A DNA stretch of 64,000 bases, taken from Nematostella vectensis (taxonomy: Eukaryota > Cnidaria > Anthozoa > Actiniaria > Edwardsiidae). The DNA is taken from assembly GCF_932526225.1 (NCBI RefSeq), contig NC_064034.1, positions 16,256,887 through 16,320,886 on the forward strand, read 5' to 3'. A program made the position numbers and the translations under genes. Of this stretch, positions 43,201-58,200 are shown one piece after another. Under the pieces are notes generated by a model. That model searched no databases, had not been told where the DNA came from, and saw nothing but the letters and a program-made list of their open reading frames with translations. The stretch's first letter is position 1; each line of letters opens with the position of its first letter.

Positions 43201-46200
43201 CTGTCCGAGCAGGCGAGCTGAGCAACGCTTGTTCCTATAGCAACGCTTTCGACAAGCGACTTGCTATAAACAACAGGGTCGCAAACAGGATCATTATCAT
43301 TCACGTCTGATATCGTCACAATCAAAGTCGCCGTAGATGACTTAGGAGAAACTGGATCCTGATCAGAAGCCGTGATAACAAGAGAGTAAGATGGCGTAGA
43401 CTCGCGATCTAGTCCTTTCTTGACAAAGATGCTCCCGTCCGATGGGCGAATATAGAATTTGTCTTCACTGTTCCCTGAGGTGATGGTATAGGTAACCACG
43501 CCGTACACGAGACCGAGGTCGTTATCGATGGCCGTGACGTTGGTGACGAAGGAGCCAACAGGTGCGTCCTCTGCTATTACAGCGGTATAAGATCCTCCAC
43601 TGGTGAACTGTGGCGTGTGTTCGTTGACGTCTGAAAGCCAAAGTCTCGCAAAGTTAACTTAAAACGATATTTGTAGGTTGTTTAAATCACGGTCGCAACA
43701 CGGGACTACGTTTTTATCTGGCATGACAAGAAAAAATACAGACCAGCTTGTGGTCTGCGTTGACGTGGTGGAACCAGGGAAATAAAAACACAAGGTTGAA
43801 ATAGTATGTTCTCACTTCTGTAAAAAAATATTATTTTCACTACGATTCGAGCGTGGGCCCTTCGCAGTGCCGTAGCAGACCTCGAAATATTGGAGGGGCA
43901 CAATACAGAAACATTAAGAAAATATTGGGGGGCACAGCCACGCCCATACTGGTAATTCTTGAGGATATTGGGGGGCACGTGCCCCCAGTGCCCCACCCCC
44001 TGCTACGACCCCGCTTCGTCTCTCGTTTGCTCCGACGAAGAGCTACATTCAAAACGTTAGCAAAACTACCATTGTCTTCACAGAGGCGTTAAATTTTGCG
44101 CAGTATCAACTTCCGTTGGATTGACTTCCCTACGTTTACCTGTTATTATGACAGACACCGCTGCAGTGCTTTCTTGCGGGCTCAAGGCGTGTTGATCCCG
44201 GGCTCTTACCACGAGGGAGTACGCCCCTGTGGTTTCGACATCCAAAGCAGTCGCGACTGTCAAGACTCCAGCATCGCTGATAGCGAATCCTGTGCCGGTG
44301 TTTCCTGCAAGGCATGCGCATTCATGTCAGAACTTCAAAGCACAGGGAATGGAGATTTTTGTAAAGCCGAAGAAACTATAGACTATAAATAAAAATGCCA
44401 TTCTGATAAAAAAAAACAAGATGAAAAATGAGGTAAACAATGAACAAAAAAAGTTGTCTGTATCCAAAATAAATATCCCAGTCCCAGTCATCTTAATTGT
44501 CGGAATTGTTTTTCAATTCTTTACCGAATTTTGTAAAGTCACTCAAAAACAAAAAATAGTTTCTGCCGCGGACGGACGAGCACTCTCCACAGATAAATTA
44601 AGAACTTGGTCACTTTATCAATAAACATCTCCTCACCTGAAATAATCGCCATGTTGAACTGGCCGTTAGTACCGGAGTCACTGTCTGTGCATGTCAGCGA
44701 TAAAATTGACGTCCCAACTGTCGTATTCTCAGGAATAACAACGCTGTACACAGCTGGAGTAAACGTGGGCTCGTTATCATTCTCGTCCTTTACAGTGACT
44801 GTAACATTCACCATACTTGATTTGGGAGAACTAGCATCTCCATCAGTCGCAGTGACCAATAATACATATGACGTCACAGCCTCGTAATCAAGACCCTGCT
44901 TTAGGGTAATCACCCCGGAAAGGCTGTCAATGTAAAATGGTGAGCCGCTGGGCATAGAATACGTCAGCTCGCCCTGAGGACCGCTATCATTGTCACTTGC
45001 ATCAATGTCAATCACTGTCGTCCCAATGGGCGTGGCTTCGGAGATCGTCACGTTGTATTCTGATTGGCTAAAACTCGGCGCAAACTCGTTAAGAGCCTGC
45101 ACGATTACGTCAACATGCGAAACAGCCATTAGCTGCGAAGCAGATGTGTCCCGTGCTTGTATAGTGATGGCATATGACTGGGTGGTTTCGTAGTCGAGCT
45201 GTTTCACTGTTGTTAGTTCACCGCTGGAAGACACAGTGAACACACTATTTGGGTCGCCATCTGTGATACTGTAGGACAGCGCAGCATTCGTACCCAGATC
45301 GCTGTCGGTGCACTGAAGCTGAGTAATACTGGTACCCACTGTAGTGTTCTCAGCAAACGTCAGCTGTGGAAACAATGTCTTCAGTATTATCAGAAAACAA
45401 TGGTATTCTATGGGAACTTTGAGTAAGCAAGATTTAGGTAGAAACACGAGCTGAATGACTTTTTAAGTGTAATCAAGCTCCATCTGCTCGATGTGAGATG
45501 AACAATGAAGAATGCGATGTAGCATTTATCTGGCATATAAAAAAATTATCATGGACGGTTAATCATTTTGCTTGTTCCAAACAATTTCTGAAGTGTTTGA
45601 CTCCTTCTAAAATAACTCTAGCATTACATTTCAACCATGTGAGTCTTCCTTTTACATTTCGCCGCGCGTGTTACCGTCAATTTTGTGGTTTAAGACGAAA
45701 ATTATGCCATAACCTAAACCAACCCCCCAGAGTGGCAAAAAAATGTTTCAATGCACATCGGAACATTACAGGTTTCTCCTAGTTTTTCGCATCAATCAAA
45801 ACTCTGTTTCTAGCGCGAGAGCCTTACTGTGTAGTGCGCAGGAGAGAACGCGGGCTCATTATCATTAACATCCGTCACATCCACACTAACAGTCACGTTA
45901 GCGGTCTTAACGTCAGCGGTCACAGGATCTTTGTCATGCGCAGAAACGGTAAGCGTGTACGAAGCTGTGGTCTCCCGGTCGAGAGAGGACTTGACTCGAA
46001 TAATGCCACTGATTGTGTCGATGTAGAAAGGGGCGTTTAGCGGTAGCAATGAGTAGACCACGTGACCTGAAACGAGACAAATGGCGAACATCAATCATGC
46101 TGATTGCAAATTATACCGTAACTAATTGCGTATGGTGTTGATTAATATCAAAAGAAGTTTTAAAACTAAAAAATTTACGGAGCAACATCGGCACTTTAGC

Positions 46201-49200
46201 AGGGTTCTTTTCAAGCTAAAAAGTAAAAAGTCCTAAAAACTTCATTTACACAGGATTTGTATACGAGTGAAATTATGGCAAACCTCTTACCTTTCCCAGC
46301 TATCGTAATCCGCCATCCCAACCCTGTACGGGGATTGGGTCGAGTTGATAAGCGAACTGCATGCTGGGACAATTTTAGGTAACGCAATTCAACATCGTTG
46401 AATAAAAAACATGTTGAAGTGATCCTGAATGAAGGCTAAAAAATGGTACGTTTCGATAATTCTGCTCCCGGAATATCTTCGTTAGTTAGATTCCGAATAT
46501 CAACATTGGCACGTTCGACGCCATGTTGAATTGCGTCCCCTAAAATTGTTTCAGCATACTGTTCGCTTATCAACTCGACCCAATCGCCTCGCAACGTAAG
46601 AAGGACGTATAATTAAGGTGCAGCGCCGTACCTTGAGGTCCATTATCGCCATCCGTCGCCGTGACCATCAGTATTGACGTCCCTATCGCGGTGTCTTCCG
46701 CGGTGCTTTGCGCGTAACTTGCTGAAGTAAATACTGGCGCATGTTCATTAACTGCAATGACGTCAATTGTGACCTCCACGTTGACAGATCTCTGTGAGCT
46801 GATTGGACTGCTTGAGTCACGTGACTTGACGGTAAGCGTGTAGGTGGTGGTTGTCTCGTAGTCGAGGGCCCGCGCGGTCGAAATGGTACCGTTGGCGTCG
46901 ATGGTGAAATCGGTGTTTGTGTTTCCCGCTGTAATACTACACGATAAAAACAAAAGTTTATATTTCTCATAATCTATACATATGTATAAAAACGAAATTT
47001 AGTGGCGGCGATGCTACTTTAAAAATGGAGGGCTGGATTTCCCAGACTAGAAAAGCGTTAACCCTGTGTGAGACAAAAGGGATAATAACGATATATACCC
47101 GTAAAAGCGATCAAGAGCCCTAAGGTGAACGAGTGAAAAAATACATAGGATTTTCTCCACCATATTTACCTAAATGCAAGCAAGCCATTGTTGCCTTCGT
47201 CGCTATCTAAGCACAAAACCCTCACTACACTTGTCCCCAGTCCTGCATCTTCTCTCACGGTTGCCGCATACGAAGTAGGACTACACGCAGGGTCATTATC
47301 ATTGACGTCACTGATCGTCAAGGCGACGGTTGCGTTGACGTTATTTTCTCCATCCGTGGCTTGTACTACGAGCGAATATGACGCTACGGTCTCCCTGTCC
47401 AATACCTTCATCAGATGAATCGCGCCGGTATCCGTAGCAACATAGAAGTGACTTCCGGTGTTACCGGAAATGATGGAGTAAGTGATCATCCCATGCGCAT
47501 GCGTGTTCAGATCCGCGTCATTGGCGGTAACCCGGATGAGCTCCGTGCCGAGGTTGGTGTGTTCTGATACAGTGACCGCGTACGTACCGCCGCTAGTGAA
47601 TACTGGGGAGAACTCGTTAACGGCTATAACAGTGACCTTGATGGAAACCTGCGTGGACTTAGTGGACGGACCGGAATCGGTGACGGAGAGAACTAAAGAG
47701 TAGAGTCTTGTGGACTCGTAATCGAGGGCGGTTGCCAAGCTCACTACACCAGCGGTAGAGACGTTGAAGTTACCTGTAACAGAGAGAAAAATAAATGCGT
47801 CCTCTTCCTCTACTTTTCTAGTTTGAGCTGTTTCTTGATACTTTTCTTCTTTCTTCTAAACACTGAAAAATACACTATTTAAAAGCCTCTGTCGGCCTCC
47901 ATTTTGTCATCCCAGCAAAGTTCCACGAACAAGAGAGCATCTATTTCCATTGGCTTATATGAAAAAGCTGTTGCAGATTTTTTTTTTAATTTGGTAAATA
48001 AAAACATGAGATTTTAGTTAGTTGTTTTGAGGTTTCTTCTCGTAGGTTGTCTTCCAATATCTGTTCAAAACAATAAGAAAGGTGTGGCTGACAAAGGCAC
48101 TTTAAGGAATGTGAATCTCTCGTGGCTCTGATCGACTACGATGTTTTTTGTTTCCTGGATACCACTCCAGTTAAGACCCAACGATAAAGATTCCAGGGTG
48201 CTGAAAACAATAGTCTCAGCCGTTGCCATGGCATTGCATTTTCTATTGTGTCCAGGCCCCGACCGCGCTCAGGGCACCTACTGTTTGTCAGCACCCTGGA
48301 AGAACAATAAATTTCAACTTTGCAGCAAAAATTTGCAAGGAAATTCTGGTCTTTTGGATAATTTTCTTCGAAAAATATGTTAAGAAACTATTCTTCTATG
48401 GCATATAGGATTTTGAAGGGAAAAGCTGTCCGTTTTTTGCCGAAAAAGTTGCCTCGAAGAGTCGAAGTTGTGTTTGCCAGGGCGTGGAGCTTCCTACCCA
48501 GTTGTATTTTATTACGAGTGGAGAGAAGGTGAACCGAGATGAGGGAGAAAAATCGCCTAAACTGTTATGAATCACGGCTAAACCGGGACCAGATCAATCT
48601 ACGACAACAACTACAATAAATTGGCTTTATAACAGATATATTCAGTACATAAATTAAAGAAACATTTCAAACAAACTAAAGAACAAATTAAAGAAACATT
48701 TCGTCTGGTTTGCCCGTGGTTCTATGGTTAGAGTTATTGTTTTTCTCAATGCAATGTCGAAGCCCACTTACCCGCCGTATTTCCCGACACAAAAGTATAG
48801 GTCAGTTGTCCATTCAGCCCGCTGTCAGCATCACTGCAATTCAAACTGGCCAGCATGCTACCAACAGCCGCTGACTCCGGCACTGCAGGCGTCAACAGGG
48901 CCGGGTTGCACGATGGGTAATTATCATTGACGTCTACAACATTGATGGTGAGTGACGCTGTAGCACTGTTTGGGCTGAGGGGATCCCCATCAGTGGCTGC
49001 GATAATCAAGACAATCTGCGAAATGAGCTCGTAATCTAACATAGATCGCAACTCAATCAACCCACGCGCTCTGTCAATAGCAAAGTTCCCGTATGTGTCA
49101 CCGCTGGTAATCGAATAAGTAACCTCGCCTTGGGAGCCTGCATCTGCGTCACTGGCTGTGACAAGGATGACGTCATGTCCAACTGACAGGTCCTCAGCCA

Positions 49201-52200
49201 ATGAGAGCTCGTAGGTATTGTTGGGTATGAAAGAGGGCGTGTATTCATTGACTCCCTGGACGTCGATGACCGCTAGAGTGGTACTCGCTTTACCGGGTGT
49301 TCCCCCGTCGCTGGCTTGGATGCTTAATGTGTAGCGCATAGTTGTCTCGTAGTTTAAGGGGGAGGTTGTGCTGAGGATACCGGTGCTTGAGTTGAGAGCA
49401 AATGCTCCACCGTCTCCGGAGACCACGCTGTATGAGACCTGTTTGAGCAGATCGTCACGGTTAGCATCTAACAATGTTAGCCATATTGTTGTTAGCATAA
49501 TATGATTCCTTTATGCATAAAACACAACGTTTGTTTCAATGAGTGTAGGAGCAATAATGCTGGCGAAATATTGTGGCGATCTTATACAATTGTTCAGAAG
49601 TTAAGCTTCTATACATGCGCCCCGAAAATATCAAAAGCGTTTCTACATAATTGGCTTAATCAAGTGCAATTCACCCTAACCAAATCGATCAGATTCATGC
49701 GATCAACGATTATGTAGCAGTTTGCCACATGAAAAAGCTAACTAAAAATAAAGGAAATAAAAAATTACGTACCTCTCCATTTGCCCCTATGTCCAAATCT
49801 GGGCAGGAAACAGTCAACACAGAAGAGCCAACGGCAACACTCTCAAGAACAGACGCAGTATACATAGCCTGGCTACATACGGGACTGTTATCATTTACGT
49901 CACTAATCGCTATGGTAACGATTGCCGTGTCAGGCCGTGAGCCTGTGTCAGTTGCGGTAATAGTGAAGGTATAAGTGTCTTTCGATTCACGGTCGAAGGC
50001 AGAGTTGGTTGAGATGACTCCTGTGTTCACATTGATTGTGAAGTTTGTGCTCTCTGGGCCTAACAACAAAAGATATAAGTATTTGTTTGTAAGCAACGGT
50101 TACTGTTGTTTGCATAACTACATGGTCACCCCGAATTAAGTGTCGTTTACTGAATGTTTTTCTTGAAAGCCATGGAAATGATTAGAGGTACATAAACAGG
50201 AACACTGCACCTTTCCAAACCGTGATTTATTTTTACTCATCTTAACTTACTTATTTGATACCCGTAAAACACTTGTTAAGACACTTGGATTCTCAGAGTG
50301 AAAATTTGAAGAAAAAAGAAACGGGCACACATGTATAGTTACAGTGGTGCGGAAGGTACAACTAGGCTCCACGCCATTGGCCCACTTGTGTGTATTGTTA
50401 GCAAGCACTGTCACTGAGGATGGTTATATATAAATAAGGGGATAAATAAGGGGATATTGATTGAATGCATGTCTGCAATGCCAACCTTCTCTTGAGACCT
50501 TACCTGATAAGCTGTAGGTGATGACGTCACCTATATCAGCATCCGTTGCAGTGATACGGGTCACGCTCGTTCCTGCAACACTGTCTTCGGAAGCATTCGC
50601 GCTATACGACACGCTACCGAACACCGGGTCATTATCGATTACATTCACGACGGCGATATTAATCGTCGTAGTTCCAGTGTTTCCAGCGCCATCACTTGCC
50701 GTCAGGGTTAACGAGTAACTCGTCAACGATTCGTAATCAATAGCCGCAGCCGTGCTAATAAGACCTTCACTTGTCACATTGAAATGCGAGCTGCTTGCGC
50801 CCGAGAGACTATAAGCCAGCGTACTATCCGCAACATCCAAATCAGTTGCCGTGACGACAATAACGGATGTCCCGGATGCAGCGTTCTCGACCACGTGACC
50901 CGTATATGACGCACTCGCAAATGTGGGTCGTTCATCGTTTAGGTCAGTTACGGTTATAGACGCTGTTGTAAGTGTTTTCCCGCCGTTCCCATCATCGGCT
51001 TGTATGGTGAGTGTATAAGCGGCTGTCTTCTCGTAGTTGATATTCACCGCTGTCGTTATCATACCACTTGAGCTGTGGATGTTGAAGTCAGAGCTTGTGA
51101 CGCCCACAAAGGAGAAGGTGATACTGTCGCTGTCTTGATCCGTGGTCGACACTTGGAGTATGCTGGTTGCAGTGGACGTATTCTCGTCCATGGTTGCATT
51201 ATAAGGCGCGTCCGTGAATACTGGGGAATCGTTTAAATTCTCCACTGAGATCATCACAGGCTCTGAGACGCTAACCGTGCCATCAGACACCGCCACAGAA
51301 AGAGAATACGAGCTGACAACCTCAAAGTCAATCCCCGAGGCTGTACTGATGACACCAGTGTTGGATATCGAAAAGTGGGCGTGATTGCTACCCGAAAGCG
51401 AGTATGTGAGCGTGTCCCCTGTGTCCTCGTCCGCAGCGGATGCCTGGAGCACCCGAGTACCTGTGGCTAGATTTTCCCGGATAGAAACGCTGTATGGAGA
51501 ATTTATAAACTGCGGTTCGTCGTTGACGTCTAGGACATTGACGGTTAAAGTGCTAGTGTTACTTGCGCCTTGTATGTCTGATACGATGACTGTAAGCGAG
51601 AACATTGAACTTCCTTCGTAGTTCAAACTCTTGGCTAAGGTAACTAACCCAGTGGCTGAATGTATAGTAAAGTACGAGGCTCCAGACCCAGTCAGAGAAT
51701 AACTAAGAGTGTCATTGTCTTCGTCGCTAGCGCTAACAGTGCATAACGATGCGTTAATGCTATTCTCTTGGACAGATACAGAATACGGGGCGTCAAGAAA
51801 CCCTGGGGTATCGTTTACGTCACTGACGGTAATCGTGATTGGCTGTGAGACCGATGACGTTGAGTCCGTCACAGTCACAGTCAACGAATAGGAGTTCAGC
51901 TGCTCAAAGTCTAAGACTTCCAATGTTGTTAGGATCCCTGTGGCGGAAGCCATTGTGAAGTCTGAGCTGTTGACCCCGGATATAGAATACGTCAACGTGT
52001 CTCCATTGTCTTCGTCTGTTGCTATGGCGACGAAAACGCTACTTCCGGCAGGTAAATTCTCGTCTATGGAGGTAGTATATGGGGTACCCTTGAAGACAGG
52101 CGGGTCGTTTTTGTTCTGGACTTTAATGGTGAGACTAGTGGAGACTGTCCCTCCCCTCCCATCGGATACGCGTACCGTCAAGACGTGTTGGGAGGCCTCC

Positions 52201-55200
52201 TCGTAGTCTAGAACATTCGATAGGGTAACCACGCCAGTGGAGGCATGGAGGGAGAACTGGGAGCTACTGGCACCGTAGAGTGTGTACGTGAGTGTGTCGG
52301 CTGGTCCTGATTGGTAAAAAGGAAAGAACAGGAAGAGCTTTAGTTTTTAAGGCAGCTGCTGTGAACAATGCCCCTGTCTATCATACGAAATCAAAACTGC
52401 CATAACAACATCTTCATCATCATAATAGCTCATCATAATAATCATAATTATCAGCATCATTTTCATTATCACAATTAAACAACTTTTCATAATAATCATA
52501 GTTATAACAGCAACAAAAACTATAATAATGATCATGATCATGATCATCAAATCATCATCATCATCATCACCATCAAACTCATACCTGAATCAGCATCAGT
52601 AGCGGAGACAGTACAGACTGCGGCCCCCGCATCATTCTCGCTGACTTGCGCAGTGAACGTGCTGTTACTGAACACTGGAGCGTCATTAGCGTCGACGACA
52701 GTCACGGTGACAGTAGTGGAGACAGTCGCCGTGCCGTCAGTCACCTGGACGCCCAGTGTGTACGCACTGACGCTCTCATAGTCCAGCACCCGCGCACTAG
52801 TGATCACCCCAGCGCTAGAGATGCTGAAATGCGCAGAGTTCGTGCCGGAGAGAGTGTAGTTCATGGTGTCCGCGCTGTCCTGGTCACTAGCAACCACGTG
52901 TGCAACCACACCTCCAGAACTCAAGTTTTCTTCAATTCTTGCAGTGTACGGGCTCCCTGTGAGAACAGGCGTGTCGTTTTGATCCACAACCGTCACGAAG
53001 AGTGACGCAGTAACCACGCCCTCTTTAGTGTCTGTGACCCTTATCGTCAAGCTGTAAGCTGATCTAGACTCGTAATCCAACGCCGTTGCCAAGGTGATCA
53101 ATCCGGTAGCGGAATTCATGCTGAAGTCACCACTTCCAGTTCCGGTTAGAGTGTATGTCAGCGTGTCTCCATCACTGTCACTTCCGGTGATATCGATGAC
53201 CGACAAAGCAGCATCGTTCTCGTTGATTGAGACATTATAATACGAACTGCTTAGCGTTGGGGGATCGTTCGTGTTCGTGACGGAAATGGTCACGCTAGTA
53301 GTGACGGTCACGCTTCCGTCTGTCACGCTCGCTGTAAGGGTGTACGAATTGACGGACTCGTAGTCTAAAATCTGTGCCGTTTGGATGAGCCCGGTGCTGG
53401 GGGAAATCGAAAAATGGCCGTGGTTTGTACCGGATATACTGTACGTCAACGAGTCCCCGTCCTGATCTGTCGCAATCAAAGTGACTACGCCTGTCCCAGT
53501 CGGCAGCCTCTCGGAAACACTCGCTGCGTACGGCGCCCCCACGAACGCCGGCCGATCATTAACATCGATCACCGTCACGCTCAACGAGCTCGTGTTCACG
53601 CCGCCCTTACCGTCCGACACTCGCACCGTCAGTACGTACAATGATGTAACTTCCGCATCGAGTGCTGACGTCACGGATACCACACCGGAAGTGGGATGAA
53701 TCGAGAAAAGCTCGCTTCCGGGTCCCAGGAGAGAGAAGGTAAGCATGTCGGAAGAGTCTTCATCAGTCGCGGTCAGGGTCAGGAGCGAGACAGTAGTCGT
53801 GTTCTCGTTGACGGAAGCGGAGAAGGGCGCGTCGACAAATAACGGGAGGTCGTTTGAGTCGATGACTGTGATTGTGATTGGCTGAGTCACCGAGGCGGTC
53901 CCGTCACTCACGGTGATCGTGAGTGTGTAGGAAGTCAAGGATTCGTAGTCCAGTCCCTCCGCGGTCGTGATGATACCGGTGCTAGTTGCCATGGTGAAAT
54001 GTGTACTGTTAGTACCGCTGAGAGTGTATGTCAGTGTATCGCTGGCGTCTTCGTCAACTGCTGAGGATCTGAATACTGTGCATGGTAAAATTGAAATCGT
54101 GAGTAATTCACATAAGGGAAGCAAATTATTGCATAATCAACTTATTGCACTTTCTCAACAATCCGCCAGTAGAGAAGAGGCAGATACCAGCCTCATAGTC
54201 GCCCGTTTAACATATATATATTTCCAAAGAATCGCAGAGTTCGTACGCAAGTTCTAGGCAGGGTTGATGTTCTTGTTCTTAAGATATTCGTGTACTTTTA
54301 TATATTGAATTTCATGAATCGGACAAAAAGATAAATCTGACTGTCTGATAGATTGCAAAAATACGTGAGGTAAAATTAAAAGCGAATTAAACGTGCCCAC
54401 ACCTCCACTAGAACACGTCTTGCGATGCCAATTTACGCTATACAAATAATTTCATCCACCTCCGTAATTAAACATACCTGTGTAGCCAACGTTCACATCC
54501 TCAGCGACCATCGCGCTGTACGGGGTACCAACAAACACGGGGCTGTCATTAGCGTCAGAGACGGTCACATTGAGTGTAGTGCTCGCCGTACCACCTTGAC
54601 CATCCCTCACCTCAACCCCAAGCACATAGGACGACTTTACCTCATAATCCAGCGCCGCAGACAACGACACAACACCGGTAGAGGCGTGGATGACAAAGTC
54701 TGCGCTCCCCACCCCTGACAGGTAAAAACTCAGGGAGTCCCCGTCGGGATCTGTGGCACTTGCAGTGTACACGGCGGCACCAGCGTTGTTGTCCGTTACA
54801 GTGGCGCTATATGGTGCACTAGTGAAGCTAGGGTCATCGTTTTTGTTTCGGACTGTGATCGTTAGTCCTTCGGTTACCGTCGTGGTACCGTCGGTGACCG
54901 AGACATTAAGCGAATATGTATTGATCGTCTCGTAGTCCAGTTCTTGGGTAGTGGTGATGAGTCCCGTGGCAGAGATGCTAAAGTGACCATTGTTTGACCC
55001 AGTCAGGGTGTAACTCAAAGTACTATTAGAGTCTTGGTCGGTAGCTGTAAGCTTCATGACTGTCGCTCCGCTGTTGAGATTCTCGTCGACCTGCGCATAG
55101 TATGGTGTCCCCACTAATTTCGGCTCGTCGTTTTGGTCAGTGACCGTGACAGTTAGCGTGGTGGAGGCCAGCCCCTGGTTTGTGTCCGACGCGATGATGG

Positions 55201-58200
55201 TCAGGGTGTAGAGGGGTGTGGTCTCATAGTCTAGCGCACGGGACAGGGTGACCACGCCCGTGGTGGGGTGAAGGGTAAAGTCGCTACTTCCGGACCCGTA
55301 CATTGTGAAGGATACACTGTCCCCTATAAGCAAAGGAGCAAAGATACCCTTATTACATTCACGGATGTAAATTTTGTCTATCCTTGTTTAAGGACTTCAA
55401 ATCCTTGACTCTATCACCAACATAATAAATTGTTTTGTTTCGTGCTAGAACCCAATAGATTACGGTATTCATCTTCTTATTGATGACCCTTGCAGGCAAA
55501 CTTTTTTTTCCTAGTGTATAACGCAAAATATTTTCACAGGTCAATATTCAACAAACTTGTTTAAAAAAAAACATTTTCAAAGTATACGTAATACATTTCT
55601 AGTGAGTATATTTCAGATAAAATGTAATACACCAAAAACTGGAATTCGACTCTGTTAACACAATTGTAAATGTAAGCATAGCTTACCAACCGTACGTACC
55701 AGAGTCCTGGTCTGTGCCGCTGACCGTGTACACCGCTGCTCCAGCCTCGTTTTCGTTCACGCTTGTCGTGTACGGAGCACTGGTAAATACCGGGGCATCA
55801 TTGACGTCTGCAATACTTATTGTCAGCGGCGTTGTCACGGAAACAGTCCCATCGTTCACCGTGACGGTCAGGGAGTAGGAACTTGCTGATTCGTAGTCAA
55901 GTGCCTGAAAATGCAAAAAAAAAATCCAAAATAAGCAATGGAATAGTGCCACTACAGTACTGAACAAGATACCTAAGATATGTGCCTCGTCTTAACAGTA
56001 CGATATGACAAATCGAGTAAACGTTAGTTACACGGCCTCCACCAATTACAGAGCCTCGAGGGAAAACAGCCAATCATGGATGCTCGTGTAAACAAGACCA
56101 ATAACAGAGCCCCATGTAAACATGACCAATACAAAGCCCAATGTAAACATGACCAATCACAGAGCCTCGAGTGAACACGACCAATCACGGATGCTCGTGT
56201 AAACAAGACCAATAACAGAGCCCTATGTAAACATGACCAATCAAAGAACCTCATGTAAACATGCCCAATCACAGTGCCTCGAGTGAATACAACCAATCAT
56301 GGATGCTCGTGTAAACAAGACCAATAACAGAGCCCCATGTAAACATGACCAATACAAAGCCCAATGTAAACATGACCAATCACAGAGCCTCGAGTGAACA
56401 CGACCAATCACGGATGCTCGTGTAAACAAGACCAATAACAGAGCCCCATGTAAACATGACCAATCAAAGAACCTCATGTTAACATGGCCAATCAAAGAAC
56501 CTCATGTAAACATGGCCAATCGAAGAGCCTCGTGTAAGCATGGCCAATCACAGAGCCTCGTGTAAACAAGACCAATAACAGAGCCCCATGTAAACATGAC
56601 CAATCAAAGAACCTCATGTAAACATGACCAATCAAAGAACCTCATGTAAACATGACCAATCAAAGAACCTCATGTAAACATGGCCAATCGAAGAGCCTCG
56701 TGTAAGCATGGCCAATCACAGAGCCTCGTGTATCAATACCTATAGCTTTACTCTAGTGTCGAACCCTACAGTTATGTACGCCACGCCCGAAATTATTACC
56801 TGTCCCTACATGTTCTCATAAAATTATTAAACTCATGGGCTCGTTTTAGGAATTGCATCCTACCTGCGCTGTTGTAATAATCCCAGTGGAAGACCCAATC
56901 GCAAAATGCGCATTGTTAGTTCCGCTCAGAGAATAAGACAGAGTGTCCGCGGTGTCCTCGTCCACAGCTTGTGCCCTGAACACTGTGGTCCCAACACTAA
57001 CACTCTCAATTATACTAGTGCTGTAGGGCGTGCCCATGAAGGCGGGGCTGTCATTTTGATTGACAACGTCAACATACAATGACGTCGTTGCAATTGCACC
57101 ATTAGTGTCCGCCGCTTGAATATTCAAAACATACGAGGACTTCGCTTCAAAATCCACCGCACTGGCAAGGGTAACCAAACCGCTCGACGAGTGAATGGAA
57201 AATTTATCACTTCCGGGACCATATATGGAGTACGCAATGACGTCACTGTCGGCATCGGTGGCGCTTACGGTGTAGACACTTCCGGATCCGGCGTTTTCAT
57301 TGACAGTGGCATTATAAGGCGCGTTGGTAAACAACGGTGCGTCATTAGCATCGTTTATCGTAACGGAAAGCGCTTGATTCACAGTCGCTGTGCCGTCGGA
57401 GACGGAGACAGTCAGGGAGTAGGAGTTGACCGTCTCTCTGTCAAGTAACTGTGCTGTGGTAATAACTCCAGTACTGGAACCGATGGCAAAGTGAGCGCTG
57501 TTTGAGCCAGATAAGCTATACGACAACGTATCCGCACTATCCTCGTCAATAGCTATTACTTTGAGTACTGTGGTGCCAATCGGATCATTCTCTGTTAAAG
57601 TGGCGCTGAAAGGTGTTCCCGAAAACATTGGGGAGTCGTTTTGATTGGTGACGGTTATGTTGAGAGTAGTGGTGGCCACGCCTCCATTACCGTCGTCTGC
57701 CCGGATAGTGAGAGAATAGGCGGGGCTGGTCTCGTAATTGAGGGCCGCTGTCAAGGTGATGACACCGGTGGAGGGGTTCATGGAGAACGACGTACTTCCG
57801 GTTCCTTTTGAGACGGAATTAACACACGTGTTATTTTCTTGCGAATCATAAGATAAAGTAGATTTAAAAATAGATAGAATAAAAGAAGATAATAGATAAT
57901 TGAAACAAAGAAGGAAAAAGAGAAAAAAAGAATTATGATAAAGGAAAGAATATTGAAAAAAATGATATAGGAGAAAAAACAAATGAATTAACAGAAAACT
58001 AAACAAAGAAGATAAACGATGGCATCATCATCATCAACAGCAACAACATCACTAACAAACTATAAGAGCTCCGACGAAGGGCTAACGCTCGAAACGTCAG
58101 CATTTTCAACATACTTTCTCAACCTTGTGTTGATTTATAGCCTGTCTACACCACGCCTGCGCAGACCATCTAGTCTTTCTACAGCTTTTCATTTGTCTTT

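Larger units (their letters stand above)
37399..50059 (-). other. Cadherin exons 10-23: alternating repeats with a cysteine pair
   Basis: Two repeat types alternate. One has a linker of the type VNEFxPxF. The other has DVNDNxPxC and a second Cys before the DxD motif (for example LACSDRD, LRCEDVD, VLCLDSD). The Cys pair is complete in seven repeats; in two more (exons 14/15 and 15) the first Cys is replaced by Phe. A disulfide bracing strands A and B is the likely meaning. Most introns cut within the repeat near the SG(N) turn or the strand-A end, in phase 1. Confidence 0.75.

Noticed and set aside
49439-49467. Acceptor at 49468 giving a longer cadherin exon 11
   Set aside because: It would need a phase that exon 10 does not supply. 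The acceptor before 49438 (caaacag) keeps the frame and restores the usual repeat length.
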